The position numbers were made by a program, and so were the translations under genes. Shown piece after piece: positions 38,252 through 47,394 of a stretch of 64,000 nt of DNA. The notes beneath the pieces were generated by a model, which ran no database searches, was not told the origin of the DNA, and was given only the letters and a program-made list of their open reading frames with translations. The first letter of the stretch is position 1; each line of letters starts with the position of its first letter. Origin of the DNA: an uncultured Candidatus Entotheonella sp. (GTDB lineage: Bacteria > Tectomicrobia > Entotheonellia > Entotheonellales > Entotheonellaceae); NCBI GenBank assembly GCA_951828535.1, contig OX639990.1, positions 1,909,300 through 1,973,299 of the forward strand, given 5' to 3'.

Positions 38252-38395
38252 GTGAAGCGCTCCCGGCGCACTCCGGACCGCGGCGATATCGTATGGATAG
38301 ACTCTGACCCGCAGGCAGGACGCCGCCCTGCTGTTGTGCTGTCCCCAGCCCTATACAGTGGAGGTGGTCATTGCCATTCTTTTTCGGTAATATAA
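38252..38395 (+). pseudogene. mazF: truncated MazF toxin
   Basis: A GTG-started frame of 47 residues, 6 bp after mazE: RTPDRGDIVWIDSDPQAGRR then PAVVLSPALYSG is the MazF N-terminus. The match then ends abruptly (GGHCHSFSVI, stop at 38393). Intact MazF is about 110 residues, so more than half is missing. The truncation point abuts the palindrome at 38393-38416, suggesting that insertion of the next toxin-antitoxin pair cut it. Confidence 0.75.
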
Positions 38396-38416
38396 CCATA
38401 GTCATGACTATGGTTA
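38393..38416. promoter_or_regulatory. 24-bp perfect palindrome, likely Phd operator
   Basis: The half-site TAACCATAGTCA is followed directly by its exact reverse complement, centred at 38404/38405. It lies 35 bp upstream of the Phd-like antitoxin ATG at 38451. Antitoxins of this family repress their own operon through such palindromes; the assignment here is inference. Confidence 0.6.
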
Positions 38417-38450
38417 AGAAGACGTCACATAACTGAACGGGAAACGAGCC

Positions 38451-38732
38451 ATGACAGCAGACAGCAATACCCCTGCGGGACCCCGCACCATCAAGGCATC
38501 GGAGTTCAAGGCCAAGTGCCTGAGGCTCATGGACGAAGTGGCGGAAAGCGGCGAGGAGGTCATCATCACCAAGAACGGGCGTCCGGTATCAAGGCTCGCG
38601 CCATACCGGCCAAGGCTGAAGGCGCCATTCGGGCGGGACCGGGACAAGATCACAATCCTGGGTGACATTACGGCGCCGACCGACACGGAATGGGAGGCTG
38701 AGAGCAATCCTCATCGTGTACTGAATCCATGA
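38451..38732 (+). CDS. Phd/YefM-family antitoxin
   Basis: 93 residues. RTIKASEFKAKCLRLMDEVA followed by GEEVIITKNGRPVSRLAPY is the Phd/YefM DNA-binding domain, and the C-terminal LGDITAPTDTEWEAE tail would cover the toxin. The stop overlaps the toxin ATG (ATGA at 38729-38732). With the palindrome upstream it forms a complete, probably self-regulated toxin-antitoxin unit. Confidence 0.9.
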   Translation: MTADSNTPAGPRTIKASEFKAKCLRLMDEVAESGEEVIITKNGRPVSRLAPYRPRLKAPFGRDRDKITILGDITAPTDTEWEAESNPHRVLNP

Positions 38733-39127
38733 TCCTGCTTGATACACATACACTGATATGGTTGCTGCTCGACGATCCACGGCTGGGTCGACAGGCCCGT
38801 CAGGTTATTGGCCGGGACTGGCCCGACAATCATGTAGGCGTATCCGCAATTACCTTCTGGGAGATCGCCATGCTGTACGAAAAGGGACGATTGGAACTTC
38901 TCGTCGACATTGGCACATGGCGGGTGAGCTTACTGAACGAAGGCTTGGTCGAAATTCCGGTCGATGGCGAAATTGCCGGGCGCGCCGGTCTGCTTCCCGA
39001 TATGCGCGGGGATCCGGCCGACCGTATTATCGTGGCCACCGCGCTTGACAGACATCGGCTTGTCACCGCCGACCGGCGCATCCTGGAATGGCCCGGCCGA
39101 TTAAACAGGTTGGATGCCACCAAGTAA
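38729..39127 (+). CDS. PIN-domain (VapC-family) toxin
   Basis: 132 residues, full length for a PIN-domain ribonuclease. Acidic metal-site residues are in place: MILLDTHTLIWLLLDD (D5), TFWEIAMLYEKG (Glu), DPADRIIVATAL (Asp pair) and TADRRILEW (Asp). Such toxins cut RNA when not bound by the antitoxin. It is coupled to the Phd-type antitoxin by a 4-bp overlap. This is the only apparently intact toxin of the accessory zone. Confidence 0.92.
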   Translation: MILLDTHTLIWLLLDDPRLGRQARQVIGRDWPDNHVGVSAITFWEIAMLYEKGRLELLVDIGTWRVSLLNEGLVEIPVDGEIAGRAGLLPDMRGDPADRIIVATALDRHRLVTADRRILEWPGRLNRLDATK

Positions 39128-39173
39128 AGGGTGGTAAACAGGGGGGATCGCCCGGCAACCCAACCCCGGTGGC

Positions 39174-40634
39174 TTATTGCAGCAGCTTGACCGATTCGGT
39201 AACGGCGTCGAGGACCACAGCGGGGAAGAGGCCGAGCAGCACGGTGGCGATGACCATGATGCCGAGGCCGATGGCGAGGGGCCGGGAAGACGACAGCTGG
39301 GGTTGCACCACCGCCTCTTCCATGAACATCGTCTTGATAACCATGAAGTAGTAATAAGCGGCGATGGCGCTGGTGGCGACGCCGATGACGGCGAGGACGA
39401 TGTAGCCGGCCTCGATGGCGGCGCGGAAGACGACCAGCTTACCGACGAAACCGGCGGTGGGCGGGATGCCGGCCAGAGACAGGAAGAAGATGATGTAGAT
39501 AAAGGCTGCCAACGGGGCGCTGCGGCTGAGGCCGGCGAAGTCGGCGATCTTGTCGCTGCGAAAACCCTGGTGGGTCAGCAGGATCACCATGCCGAAGGTG
39601 CCCATGGTGGCAAACAGGTACACGAACATGTAGAACAGCGCCCCGGTCAGCCCGACCTCGCGCGCCTGCGTCGCCGCCACCACGCCGATCAGGGCGTAGC
39701 CGGCGTGCGAGATACTCGAATAGGCCAGCATGCGCTTCAGGCTCGTCTGGGCGATGGCCACCACGTTGCCGAGGATCATGCTGAGGGCGGCGAGAATCCA
39801 CCACAGCACTTCCCAGATTTCCGCACTCGGAAACAGGGCCACGATGAACACCCGCGCCAGGCCCGCCAAGGCCGCCGCCTTGACCGCGGACGACATGAAC
39901 GCCGTGATCGACGTCGGCGCCCCTTCATAGGTGTCGGGCACCCACATGTGGAAGGGCACCGCGGCAATCTTGAAGCCGAACCCCACCACGACGAGAATCG
40001 TCGCCAGCACCAGCGCCGGGTTGTCCGGCGACAGACCCGCCAGGCTTTGCGCCACCGCCGCCAGGTTGGTGCTGCCGGTCAGGCCGTATAGCAATGCCAG
40101 CCCGTAAAGCAGGATTCCCGAGGTGAACGCCCCCATCAGGAAGTACTTCACCGCCCCCTCGGTCGAGGCGTCGTCGCGGCGGATGAAGCCCACCAGCACG
40201 TAGGTGGACAGCGACATCAACTCCAGCCCCAGGTAGATGCTGATGAAGTCGCCGCCGCCCGCCAGGAACATCATGCCGACGGTGGCGAACAGCAGCAGGG
40301 CGTAGTATTCGCCCCGCTGGATGCCCTCATCGTCCAGATAACGCAGGGAAATCAGCACCGTCAGCGCCGCGGCGATCAGAAACAGCACCTTGAAGAACGC
40401 CGCATAGCCGTCCGCCAGGAACATGCCGGAAAGGATGCTACCGGCCTGCGGCGGGTGCAGGAAGGTTCCCACCAGGGTCAGCACCAGCACCCCGAAGCAC
40501 CACCAGCCGATAGCCGCCTTGCGTTCCCGGCTCGTCAGCAGGTCGAAGATCAGCAAGGCGCAGGCCGCCACGGAAAGCAGGATTTCCGGCCACAGGGCGA
40601 GAACTTCGGACAGCGGCGGAGCCGGTATCGCCAT
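39174..40634 (-). CDS. nuoN: NADH-quinone oxidoreductase subunit N (second copy)
   Basis: 486 residues with about 14 membrane helices, an antiporter-like proton-pumping subunit of complex I. Family blocks: KYFLMGAFTSGILLYGLALL, KIAAVPFHMWVPDTYEGAPT and LAYSSISHAGYALIG. Its ATG is 2 bp after the stop of the nuoM upstream, so coupling is likely. It is the last gene of the long minus-strand nuo run. A second, diverged nuoN lies at 45567-47048. Confidence 0.95.
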   Translation of the reverse strand: MAIPAPPLSEVLALWPEILLSVAACALLIFDLLTSRERKAAIGWWCFGVLVLTLVGTFLHPPQAGSILSGMFLADGYAAFFKVLFLIAAALTVLISLRYLDDEGIQRGEYYALLLFATVGMMFLAGGGDFISIYLGLELMSLSTYVLVGFIRRDDASTEGAVKYFLMGAFTSGILLYGLALLYGLTGSTNLAAVAQSLAGLSPDNPALVLATILVVVGFGFKIAAVPFHMWVPDTYEGAPTSITAFMSSAVKAAALAGLARVFIVALFPSAEIWEVLWWILAALSMILGNVVAIAQTSLKRMLAYSSISHAGYALIGVVAATQAREVGLTGALFYMFVYLFATMGTFGMVILLTHQGFRSDKIADFAGLSRSAPLAAFIYIIFFLSLAGIPPTAGFVGKLVVFRAAIEAGYIVLAVIGVATSAIAAYYYFMVIKTMFMEEAVVQPQLSSSRPLAIGLGIMVIATVLLGLFPAVVLDAVTESVKLLQ

Positions 40635-40636
40635 GA

Positions 40637-42292
40637 TCAGCGGTCCTCCGCGGGCACGGCCGTATCCGTCTCGGCGTCGTGCAATGCCTGCCGTGTCGCC
40701 CGTTGCGGGTCATAGCGCTCGGCCATGTGGCGCTCCTGCATCTGGGTGACGTAGTGATCCACGGTCGGGCGCATCAGGTTGAGGTACGGGCGCGGGTACA
40801 GGCCGATCCAGAACATCAGGATGACCAGCGGCAGCATGTAGCCGATCTCGCGGAAATTCATGTCCTTCATGGTCTGATTCTCGGGCGTCGTGGCCTCGCC
40901 GAACATGGTGCGCTGGTAGAGCCACAGCATGTAGGCCGCCCCCAGGATAATGCCGAGCGCCGCCAGCGCGGCGTAGGCGACGTTGGTCTTGAACATGCCG
41001 ACGAGGATGAGGAACTCGCCCACGAAGCCGTTCAGACCCGGCAGGCCGATGGACGAGAACATGGTAATGGCGAAGAACACCGCGAAGATGGGCACCGTGG
41101 TCGCCAAGCCGCTGAACGCCGCGATCTCGCGCGTGTGCCGCCGTTCGTAAATGATGCCGACCAGCAGGAACAGGGCGCCGGTGCTGATGCCGTGGTTGAT
41201 CATCTGGATGACGCCGCCGGTGACGCCCTCCGGGTTGAGAGCGAAAATGCCCAGCACCAGGAAGCCCATGTGGCTGACGCTGGAATACGCGATGAGGCGC
41301 TTCATGTCGCGCTGCGCCATGGCCACCAGGGCACCGTACAGGATGCCGATAATCGCCAGCGTGGCCATGAAGCCGACCATGTTGTGGCTGGCCGTCGGCA
41401 GCAGCGGCAGGCTGAAGCGCACGAAGCCGTAGGTGCCCATCTTCAGCAGCACGCCCGCCAGCACCACGCTGCCGGCCGTCGGCGCGTCCGTATGCGCGTC
41501 GGGCAGCCAGGTATGGAACGGGAACATCGGCACCTTGATAGCAAAGCCCAGGAACAGCGCCAAGAAGATCAGGTCCTGCGCCGACAATCCGACGAAAATG
41601 GGTTCCGTCGGCACCCGCACGTTGTTGATCAGATCAAGGATGTTGAACGTCAACTCGCCGGTGCCGTAGTCACCGTTGCTGTTGAAGAAGTAGAGCGCCA
41701 GGATGCCCAGCAGCATGAACACCGAGCCGAACAGCGTATACAGGAAGAACTTGATCGCCGAGTACAGCCGCCGCCCGTGCCCCCAGATGCCGATCAGGAA
41801 GTACATCGGCACCAGCATGATCTCCCAGAAGATGTAGAACAGGAAGAAATCCAGCGCCAGGAAGACGCCCAGCATGCCGGTTTCCAGGAACAGCAGGCAG
41901 CTGTAATACGCCTTCTGCATGTCGTGAATGGCGTTGAACGAGCACACCACGACGAGGATGGACAGCAGGGTGGTGAGCAACACCAGCAGGATGCTCAGGC
42001 CGTCGACGCCGAGGAAATAGGCGACGCCGATGGAGGGAATCCAGCTGTGGTACTCCGCCAACTGCATCTTGTGCGTCGAGCCATCGAAATTGCTCAGCGC
42101 CACGAGCGAGAGCAGGAACGTCGCCATCGTGGAGAAAACGGCAACCGCCTTGATCAGGCTCGCCTCGGTCTTGGGAATCACCAGGGTGGCCAGCGCGCCC
42201 AGCAGCGGCAGGAAGATGATGAACGTGAGCAGCGGCGTAACCCCGTCGGCATGCGGCAGAAGGTAATCTGCGTGTGCGAGAATGTACTCCAT
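40637..42292 (-). CDS. nuoM: NADH-quinone oxidoreductase subunit M (second copy)
   Basis: 551 residues with about 14 membrane helices. NuoM signatures: LDFFLFYIFWEIMLVPMYFL, KVPMFPFHTWLPDAHTDAPT and LIAYSSVSHMGFLVLGIFAL. It is an antiporter-like pumping subunit in the middle of the membrane arm. It forms the L-M-N set of the promoter-distal block. A 214-bp gap containing a family A repeat separates it from nuoL. Another nuoM lies at 52997-54574. Confidence 0.96.
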   Translation of the reverse strand: MEYILAHADYLLPHADGVTPLLTFIIFLPLLGALATLVIPKTEASLIKAVAVFSTMATFLLSLVALSNFDGSTHKMQLAEYHSWIPSIGVAYFLGVDGLSILLVLLTTLLSILVVVCSFNAIHDMQKAYYSCLLFLETGMLGVFLALDFFLFYIFWEIMLVPMYFLIGIWGHGRRLYSAIKFFLYTLFGSVFMLLGILALYFFNSNGDYGTGELTFNILDLINNVRVPTEPIFVGLSAQDLIFLALFLGFAIKVPMFPFHTWLPDAHTDAPTAGSVVLAGVLLKMGTYGFVRFSLPLLPTASHNMVGFMATLAIIGILYGALVAMAQRDMKRLIAYSSVSHMGFLVLGIFALNPEGVTGGVIQMINHGISTGALFLLVGIIYERRHTREIAAFSGLATTVPIFAVFFAITMFSSIGLPGLNGFVGEFLILVGMFKTNVAYAALAALGIILGAAYMLWLYQRTMFGEATTPENQTMKDMNFREIGYMLPLVILMFWIGLYPRPYLNLMRPTVDHYVTQMQERHMAERYDPQRATRQALHDAETDTAVPAEDR

Positions 42293-42353
42293 GCAAAAGC
42301 TCCCCTATTTCCTGATCCGTGGCGCAGACGCCGCTTTTGGTAATGCCAATTCC

Positions 42354-42487
42354 CGTCACCCCCGCGCCAGCGGGGGTCGAGGGGGTTTTCGGTGGCCTGT
42401 AGGCCACGTGAAGGCTTATGAAAATAGGTCCGTCACGCCGGCGAATGCCGGAATGACGATTCGAGGATTGGACGGTCTATTTTCATA
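42354..42487 (-). repeat. dispersed repeat family A, copy 4, with 11-bp inverted ends
   Basis: The 214-bp nuoL-nuoM gap holds a family A copy in reverse orientation. Its left part (42354-42384) is a CCCCCGC/GCGGGGG hairpin. Its right part is bounded by TATGAAAATAG (42417-42427) and CTATTTTCATA (42477-42487), perfect 11-bp inverted repeats around the CGCCGGCGAATGCCGG palindrome. Confidence 0.7.
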
Positions 42488-42506
42488 GTAACGACAGATC
42501 AAAGCC

Positions 42507-44480
42507 CTATAGGGCGATCAAATAAATGGTGGCAAAGACGAACAGGCCCAGGGCCATAACGAGCAGGTAGTTCTGCACCACACCCGTCTGGATGAGTCGG
42601 AAGGCTCGCGAGCCGCTCTGAATGACGGTGCCGACGCCGTTCACCGCCCCATCGACCACCCAACGGTCGACGATGCCGGACCAGTTGGCGTACAGCCGCG
42701 TGAAGGCCCCAAAGCCGTTCACCACGCCGTCCACCACGCGCGCGTCGACACTCCACAAGGCATCGGTGCTCCACTTCACCGGGCGCACGATGTAAGCGTC
42801 GTAAAACTCGTCGATGTAATACTTGTTGAGCAGCGTCTCGTAGGCGAAGGCGAATTTTTCCGCCAGGCGTTTCGGGCGTTCCGGATCCTGGATATAGAAC
42901 AGATAGGCAAGGTACAGACCACCGAGCGCGATCACCGTTGACAGCAGCATAAGGGGCACGTCGGGCCAGAAATGAAAGGCATGCACAGCGTGCTCGCCCT
43001 GGTTATGGAAGGCGTGCGCCACGAACTTGTGAAACAGCCCGTTCTCCGGCGGAATGCCCACGATGACGCCACCAATGACCGACAGGACGGCCAGAATCCG
43101 CAGCGGCTGCAGCATCGACGGCGGCGATTCGTGCGGGTGCACCTGCTCGGTGTCGAACCGCTCCTCGCCCCGGAAGGTCATGAAAATCAGCCGGAACATG
43201 TAGAACGACGTCATGAAGGCGGCGCACAGGCCCAGCACCCACCACAGGACGTGACCGCCCTTGATCGCCGAGGCCAGGATTTCGTCCTTGCTCCAGAAGC
43301 CCGCGAAGGGCGGAATGCCGGCGATCGCAATAGTCGCCAGCAACATCGTGTCGTAGGTTCCCCGTATGTGGCGCCTCAGCCCGCCCATGCGCCGCATGTC
43401 CTGCTCCTCGTGCATGGCGTGGATGACGCTGCCGGCGCCGAGGAAGAGCAGACCCTTGAAGAAGGCGTGCGTCATGACGTGGAACAGGCCCGAGGTGAAC
43501 GCGCCGACCCCGCAACCGAGAAACATGTAACCCAATTGGCTGACCGTGGAATACGCCAGCACCCGCTTGATGTCGTTCTGCACCAGGGCGATGCTGGCGG
43601 CGAACAGCGCCGTGAACGCCCCGATGCCCGCCATCACGTCCATCGAGATCGGCGCCAGGAGATACAGCGCCTGACTGCGCACCACCATGTAAACGCCCGC
43701 GGTGACCATTGTGGCGGCGTGAATCAGGGCGCTGACCGGCGTCGGCCCTTCCATGGCGTCAGGCAGCCACACATACAACGGAATCTGCGCCGATTTGCCC
43801 ATAGCGCCGATGAACAGCAGCAGGGTGATCGCCGTGGCGATGCCGGTGGTGATCTGATGGTCGGCAGCCGCCGCAAACACGTCGTGGTACGCCAGGGAGC
43901 CGGTGGTCCAGAAAATCAGCGCCATCGCCAGGATGAATCCGGCGTCGCCGATACGGTTGACGATGAAGGCTTTCTTGCCGGCGTCCGAGGCTGAGCGGCG
44001 CTCGTACCAGAAGCCGATCAGCAGGTAAGAACACAGCCCCACCCCCTCCCAGCCAACGAACATCAGCAGGTAATTGTCCGCCAGCACCAGCACCAGCATG
44101 GAAGTCATGAACAGATTGAGGTAGGTGAAGAAGCGCGGGTAGCTGGGGTCGCCGTGCATGTAGCCGATCGAATAAACGTGCACCAGGAAGCCGACGCCGC
44201 ACACCACGAACAGCATGACGGCGCTCAGCGAATCGACCATCAGCCCCATGTCCACCGAGAAGGAGCCGGCGAAAATCCAGGGGTACAGCTTGGCCTCGAT
44301 CGGATGCTGCGGGTCGGCGATGACGCGCAGGATGACGATCAGGGCGCACAACAGGGCCAACCCGACCGAGCCGACGCCGAGATAATGGGCCTTGTCGCGC
44401 AGGATGCGCCGCCCCAGCAGGCCGTTGAGCAGCACGGCCACGGCGGGCAGGATCGGGATCAACCACACGAGAACTTTCAT
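42507..44480 (-). CDS. nuoL: NADH-quinone oxidoreductase subunit L (second copy)
   Basis: 657 residues with about 16 membrane helices and the long C-terminal lateral helix region expected of NuoL (about 530-620). Signatures: DNYLLMFVGWEGVGLCSYLL, GKSAQIPLYVWLPDAMEGPT and LAYSTVSQLGYMFLGCGVG. It is the distal proton-pumping subunit. It is followed by nuoM and nuoN and preceded by nuoJ and nuoK. Its counterpart is at 54790-56715. Confidence 0.96.
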   Translation of the reverse strand: MKVLVWLIPILPAVAVLLNGLLGRRILRDKAHYLGVGSVGLALLCALIVILRVIADPQHPIEAKLYPWIFAGSFSVDMGLMVDSLSAVMLFVVCGVGFLVHVYSIGYMHGDPSYPRFFTYLNLFMTSMLVLVLADNYLLMFVGWEGVGLCSYLLIGFWYERRSASDAGKKAFIVNRIGDAGFILAMALIFWTTGSLAYHDVFAAAADHQITTGIATAITLLLFIGAMGKSAQIPLYVWLPDAMEGPTPVSALIHAATMVTAGVYMVVRSQALYLLAPISMDVMAGIGAFTALFAASIALVQNDIKRVLAYSTVSQLGYMFLGCGVGAFTSGLFHVMTHAFFKGLLFLGAGSVIHAMHEEQDMRRMGGLRRHIRGTYDTMLLATIAIAGIPPFAGFWSKDEILASAIKGGHVLWWVLGLCAAFMTSFYMFRLIFMTFRGEERFDTEQVHPHESPPSMLQPLRILAVLSVIGGVIVGIPPENGLFHKFVAHAFHNQGEHAVHAFHFWPDVPLMLLSTVIALGGLYLAYLFYIQDPERPKRLAEKFAFAYETLLNKYYIDEFYDAYIVRPVKWSTDALWSVDARVVDGVVNGFGAFTRLYANWSGIVDRWVVDGAVNGVGTVIQSGSRAFRLIQTGVVQNYLLVMALGLFVFATIYLIAL

Positions 44481-44569
44481 AGGACAGACAATTCCTTATG
44501 GGATCAAGGGTTTGACCAACGGCGACGCACAGCGCAAGCCCTGCAACGGCCTGCCGTAACGGCAACCCC

Positions 44570-44872
44570 TTACCACTTCAACACGTTGACCTCGTCCAGG
44601 TTAAAGGTGGATTTACCGCGGTACATCGAGATCACCAGCGCCAGGCCAATGGCGGCCTCGGAAGCGGCAACGGCGATGATGAAGAGGGTGAAGATCTGAC
44701 CGCGTAAATCCTGCAGGTAATGCGAGAAGCTGATCAGCGTGACGTTCACGGCGTTGAGCATCAGTTCGATAGACATGAGCACGATAATCACGTTGCGGCG
44801 CGTCAGTACCCCGACGACCCCGATCATGAAAAGCAACGCACCAAACACCAAATACCAAGACAACGGCACCAA
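44570..44872 (-). CDS. nuoK: NADH-quinone oxidoreductase subunit K (second copy)
   Basis: 100 residues and three membrane helices. SWYLVFGALLFMIGVVGVLT, IVLMSIELMLNAVNVTLISF and a second conserved glutamate in AASEAAIGLAL mark NuoK; those two membrane glutamates are needed for proton transfer. It lies 24 bp after nuoJ in the distal block. It differs clearly from the other nuoK at 47071-47373. Confidence 0.95.
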   Translation of the reverse strand: MVPLSWYLVFGALLFMIGVVGVLTRRNVIIVLMSIELMLNAVNVTLISFSHYLQDLRGQIFTLFIIAVAASEAAIGLALVISMYRGKSTFNLDEVNVLKW

Positions 44873-44896
44873 CGGTTTTCTCCACTTCGTGACGAG

Positions 44897-45469
44897 CTAG
44901 ACGGGTTGCTGGTCTTCCTGCGCGTCTGGCTGCGGCGGCCCGGACAGCGCCTCGGTGGGGCGCTCTTCCTCCCGAGCCGTTTCGCGCGCCAAGACAATCG
45001 CACCGACCATGGCGGCGAGCAGGATGAGCGAAGCAATTTCAAAAGGCAGGACGTAATCGGAAAACAACGCCTCGCCAATGGCTCGCGGCGTGCCAAGGGG
45101 TTGCGTAGCGGCCTCGGGAGGCGCCGCAAAGCCAGTGAAGGCGCGGACCGTGGCGATGATCAGCCACAGGCCCGTCAAACCCGCCAGCACCACCGCCACG
45201 GCGGTCTGGCGCGTCCATTGCCGCAGCCGCACCGCCTCCGGCATGTTCACCAACAGGATGGCGAAGAGGAACAGCACCATGACGGCGCCAGCGTAAACCA
45301 GCACCTGAACCGCCGCCAGAAGCTCGGCCCGCAGCATGACGTAGGTGGCGCCGACGCAGGCAAACGTCAGCAGCAAAAACAGCGCCGCGTGCATGACGTT
45401 TTTCCGTGTCACCACCATCACCGCCGAGGCCAGCCCGGCGATGGTAAAGAGAAGGAAGAAAAAAACCAT
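44897..45469 (-). CDS. nuoJ: NADH-quinone oxidoreductase subunit J (second copy)
   Basis: 190 residues and five membrane helices. MHAALFLLLTFACVGATYVM and VYAGAVMVLFLFAILLVNM are the NuoJ signatures, and a hydrophilic tail (REEERPTEALSGPPQPDAQE) extends the C-terminus. It opens the promoter-distal J-K-L-M-N block, 97 bp after the first nuoN. The other nuoJ is at 47395-47886. Confidence 0.94.
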   Translation of the reverse strand: MVFFFLLFTIAGLASAVMVVTRKNVMHAALFLLLTFACVGATYVMLRAELLAAVQVLVYAGAVMVLFLFAILLVNMPEAVRLRQWTRQTAVAVVLAGLTGLWLIIATVRAFTGFAAPPEAATQPLGTPRAIGEALFSDYVLPFEIASLILLAAMVGAIVLARETAREEERPTEALSGPPQPDAQEDQQPV

Positions 45470-45566
45470 GCGACTCCCTCAGACCACCTTACAAACAGAA
45501 TTTCCGGGAACCATAGCACAGCCACCGCGGGCTATCAACCGGTTGCAGGGGCGTCATTTGCACCTT

Positions 45567-47048
45567 CTAGCCGGGGAACAGAAAGGCCACCGAACGCGCC
45601 GCCAGTTGCATCACGCCGCCCGGAAAAATCCCCAGATAAAGCACCCCGAAAGCGGTGACGCTCAGCGCCGCCACCGAGGTCGGCGCAAGACGGATGCGCG
45701 GCGCCTCGGCGTCGGGCTCGTGCATGTACATCAGAATGACGACCCGCGCGTAGTACACCACCGAAATGACGCTGGTGAGCACGCCGATCAGGGCCAGGAC
45801 GTAGTAGCCGGACTGCGCCGCGGCGCTGAACACGTAGAACTTGCCGGCAAACCCGGCGGTGGGCGGAAAGCCGGCCAGGGCGAACATGAACAGCGACATG
45901 ATGGCCGCCAGCGCCGGGTTCGTCGCGCCCAGGCCGGCGTAATCGTCGAAGACGTGCCGCTGGTCGTCGCGGCGGGCGACGATCATCAGCACGGTGAAGG
46001 CGCCCAGCGACATGAACGTATAGGCGACCAGGTAGTACAGAATGCTGCCGGCCCCGGCAGCGTTGTGCGCCACCAGGGCAACGAAGGCGTAACCGGCGTG
46101 CGCGATGCTGGAGTATGCCAGCATGCGTTTGACGCTCTGCTGCACGATGGCCACGATGTTGCCCAGGAGCATCGTCAGCGCCGCCAGCACGGCGAAGATC
46201 GGCACCCATTCCTCACTGAACGCGGGGGCGCCGAAACCCTGCGCGAACACCCGCAACAGGGCAGCGAAGGCGGCTGCCTTGGGGCCCGCGGTCATGAACG
46301 CCGTGACCGCGGTCGGGGCGCCCTCGTACACGTCCGGCGCCCACATGTGAAACGGCACCACCGCTACCTTGAAGCCCAGGCCGACAATCAGCAGCCCCAT
46401 GCCCATCAGCAGTAGTGGCGACGTGCCTTCCGCGCTCATGGCCTGCGACAGAGCCAGCAGGTTCGTGGTGCCCAAAGCGCCGTAGAGCGTAGCGATGCCG
46501 TAGAGAAAAAATGCCGAGGAAAACGACCCGAGCATGAAATACTTGAAGGCCGACTCCAGGGAGCGCGGCGTGTCACGCAGCAGACCCGCCAGGATGTACG
46601 TCGCCATGGAGAAGGTTTCGATGGCCAGGAACATCATCACCAGATCGGACGAACTGCCTACGAACATGAAGCCCAGGGTGGCGAACAGGATCAGCGCGTA
46701 GTACTCACCGGGGCGGATGTCCTCACGCCGCACGTAATGCGCCGACAGCAGCACGGTGAGCGCGGCAATCAGCACAAACACGGCGTTGAAGAACGTCCCC
46801 AGGCCGTCCACCACCGCCATGCCCATGAACACGGCGCGCGGCTCGTCGCCGGCCTGCGCCAGAGCGCACGCGAACGCCAGCGCCAGACCGACCAGGCTGA
46901 CCGCCTCGGTCGCCCAGCGGCTGCCAGCCTGGCCCAGGCCGCGCGGCGGCAGGAACAGGTCGAGCACCAGCACGACCAGGCCCGTAACCAGGACCGTGAT
47001 GTGCGGCAGCAACGCCGCCGTGCCCTCCAATAATGCCGCTGCTTCCAT
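45567..47048 (-). CDS. nuoN: NADH-quinone oxidoreductase subunit N (first copy)
   Basis: 493 residues with about 14 membrane helices. Signatures: KYFMLGSFSSAFFLYGIATL, KVAVVPFHMWAPDVYEGAPT and LAYSSIAHAGYAFVALVAHN. Its sequence is diverged from the distal nuoN, so the duplication is old. It follows nuoK by 22 bp and closes the block A-CD-E-F-H-J-K-N. Confidence 0.95.
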   Translation of the reverse strand: MEAAALLEGTAALLPHITVLVTGLVVLVLDLFLPPRGLGQAGSRWATEAVSLVGLALAFACALAQAGDEPRAVFMGMAVVDGLGTFFNAVFVLIAALTVLLSAHYVRREDIRPGEYYALILFATLGFMFVGSSSDLVMMFLAIETFSMATYILAGLLRDTPRSLESAFKYFMLGSFSSAFFLYGIATLYGALGTTNLLALSQAMSAEGTSPLLLMGMGLLIVGLGFKVAVVPFHMWAPDVYEGAPTAVTAFMTAGPKAAAFAALLRVFAQGFGAPAFSEEWVPIFAVLAALTMLLGNIVAIVQQSVKRMLAYSSIAHAGYAFVALVAHNAAGAGSILYYLVAYTFMSLGAFTVLMIVARRDDQRHVFDDYAGLGATNPALAAIMSLFMFALAGFPPTAGFAGKFYVFSAAAQSGYYVLALIGVLTSVISVVYYARVVILMYMHEPDAEAPRIRLAPTSVAALSVTAFGVLYLGIFPGGVMQLAARSVAFLFPG

Positions 47049-47070
47049 GTCCGTTCCCCAGCCGCCAGCC

Positions 47071-47373
47071 TCAGTGCCGCATCAGATTCAAGTGGTCGAT
47101 GTTGACCGTTTCCCGGTTGCGGAAGATGGTCAGCAGAATCGCCAGGCCCACCACGGCTTCGGCGGCGGCAACAGCGATGTTCAGAAAGACGATGACGTGT
47201 CCGCCGGTGTCGTTAAGCATGCGGGCATAGGCCACAAAGCTCAGGTTGACGGCGTTGAGCATGAGTTCGAGCGACATCAGCATAATCAGGGCGTTGCGGC
47301 GCATCAGCACGCCAATGGCCCCGGTGATGAACAAAACGGCGCTGATCACGAGATAGTACGGCACGGGAATCAT
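47071..47373 (-). CDS. nuoK: NADH-quinone oxidoreductase subunit K (first copy)
   Basis: 100 residues and three membrane helices: PYYLVISAVLFITGAIGVLM, IMLMSLELMLNAVNLSFVAY, and a helix with VAAAEAVVGLAIL. Both conserved membrane glutamates are present. It sits 21 bp after nuoJ. Confidence 0.95.
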   Translation of the reverse strand: MIPVPYYLVISAVLFITGAIGVLMRRNALIMLMSLELMLNAVNLSFVAYARMLNDTGGHVIVFLNIAVAAAEAVVGLAILLTIFRNRETVNIDHLNLMRH

Positions 47374-47394
47374 CAGGTTCTCAACTCCAAGCCG

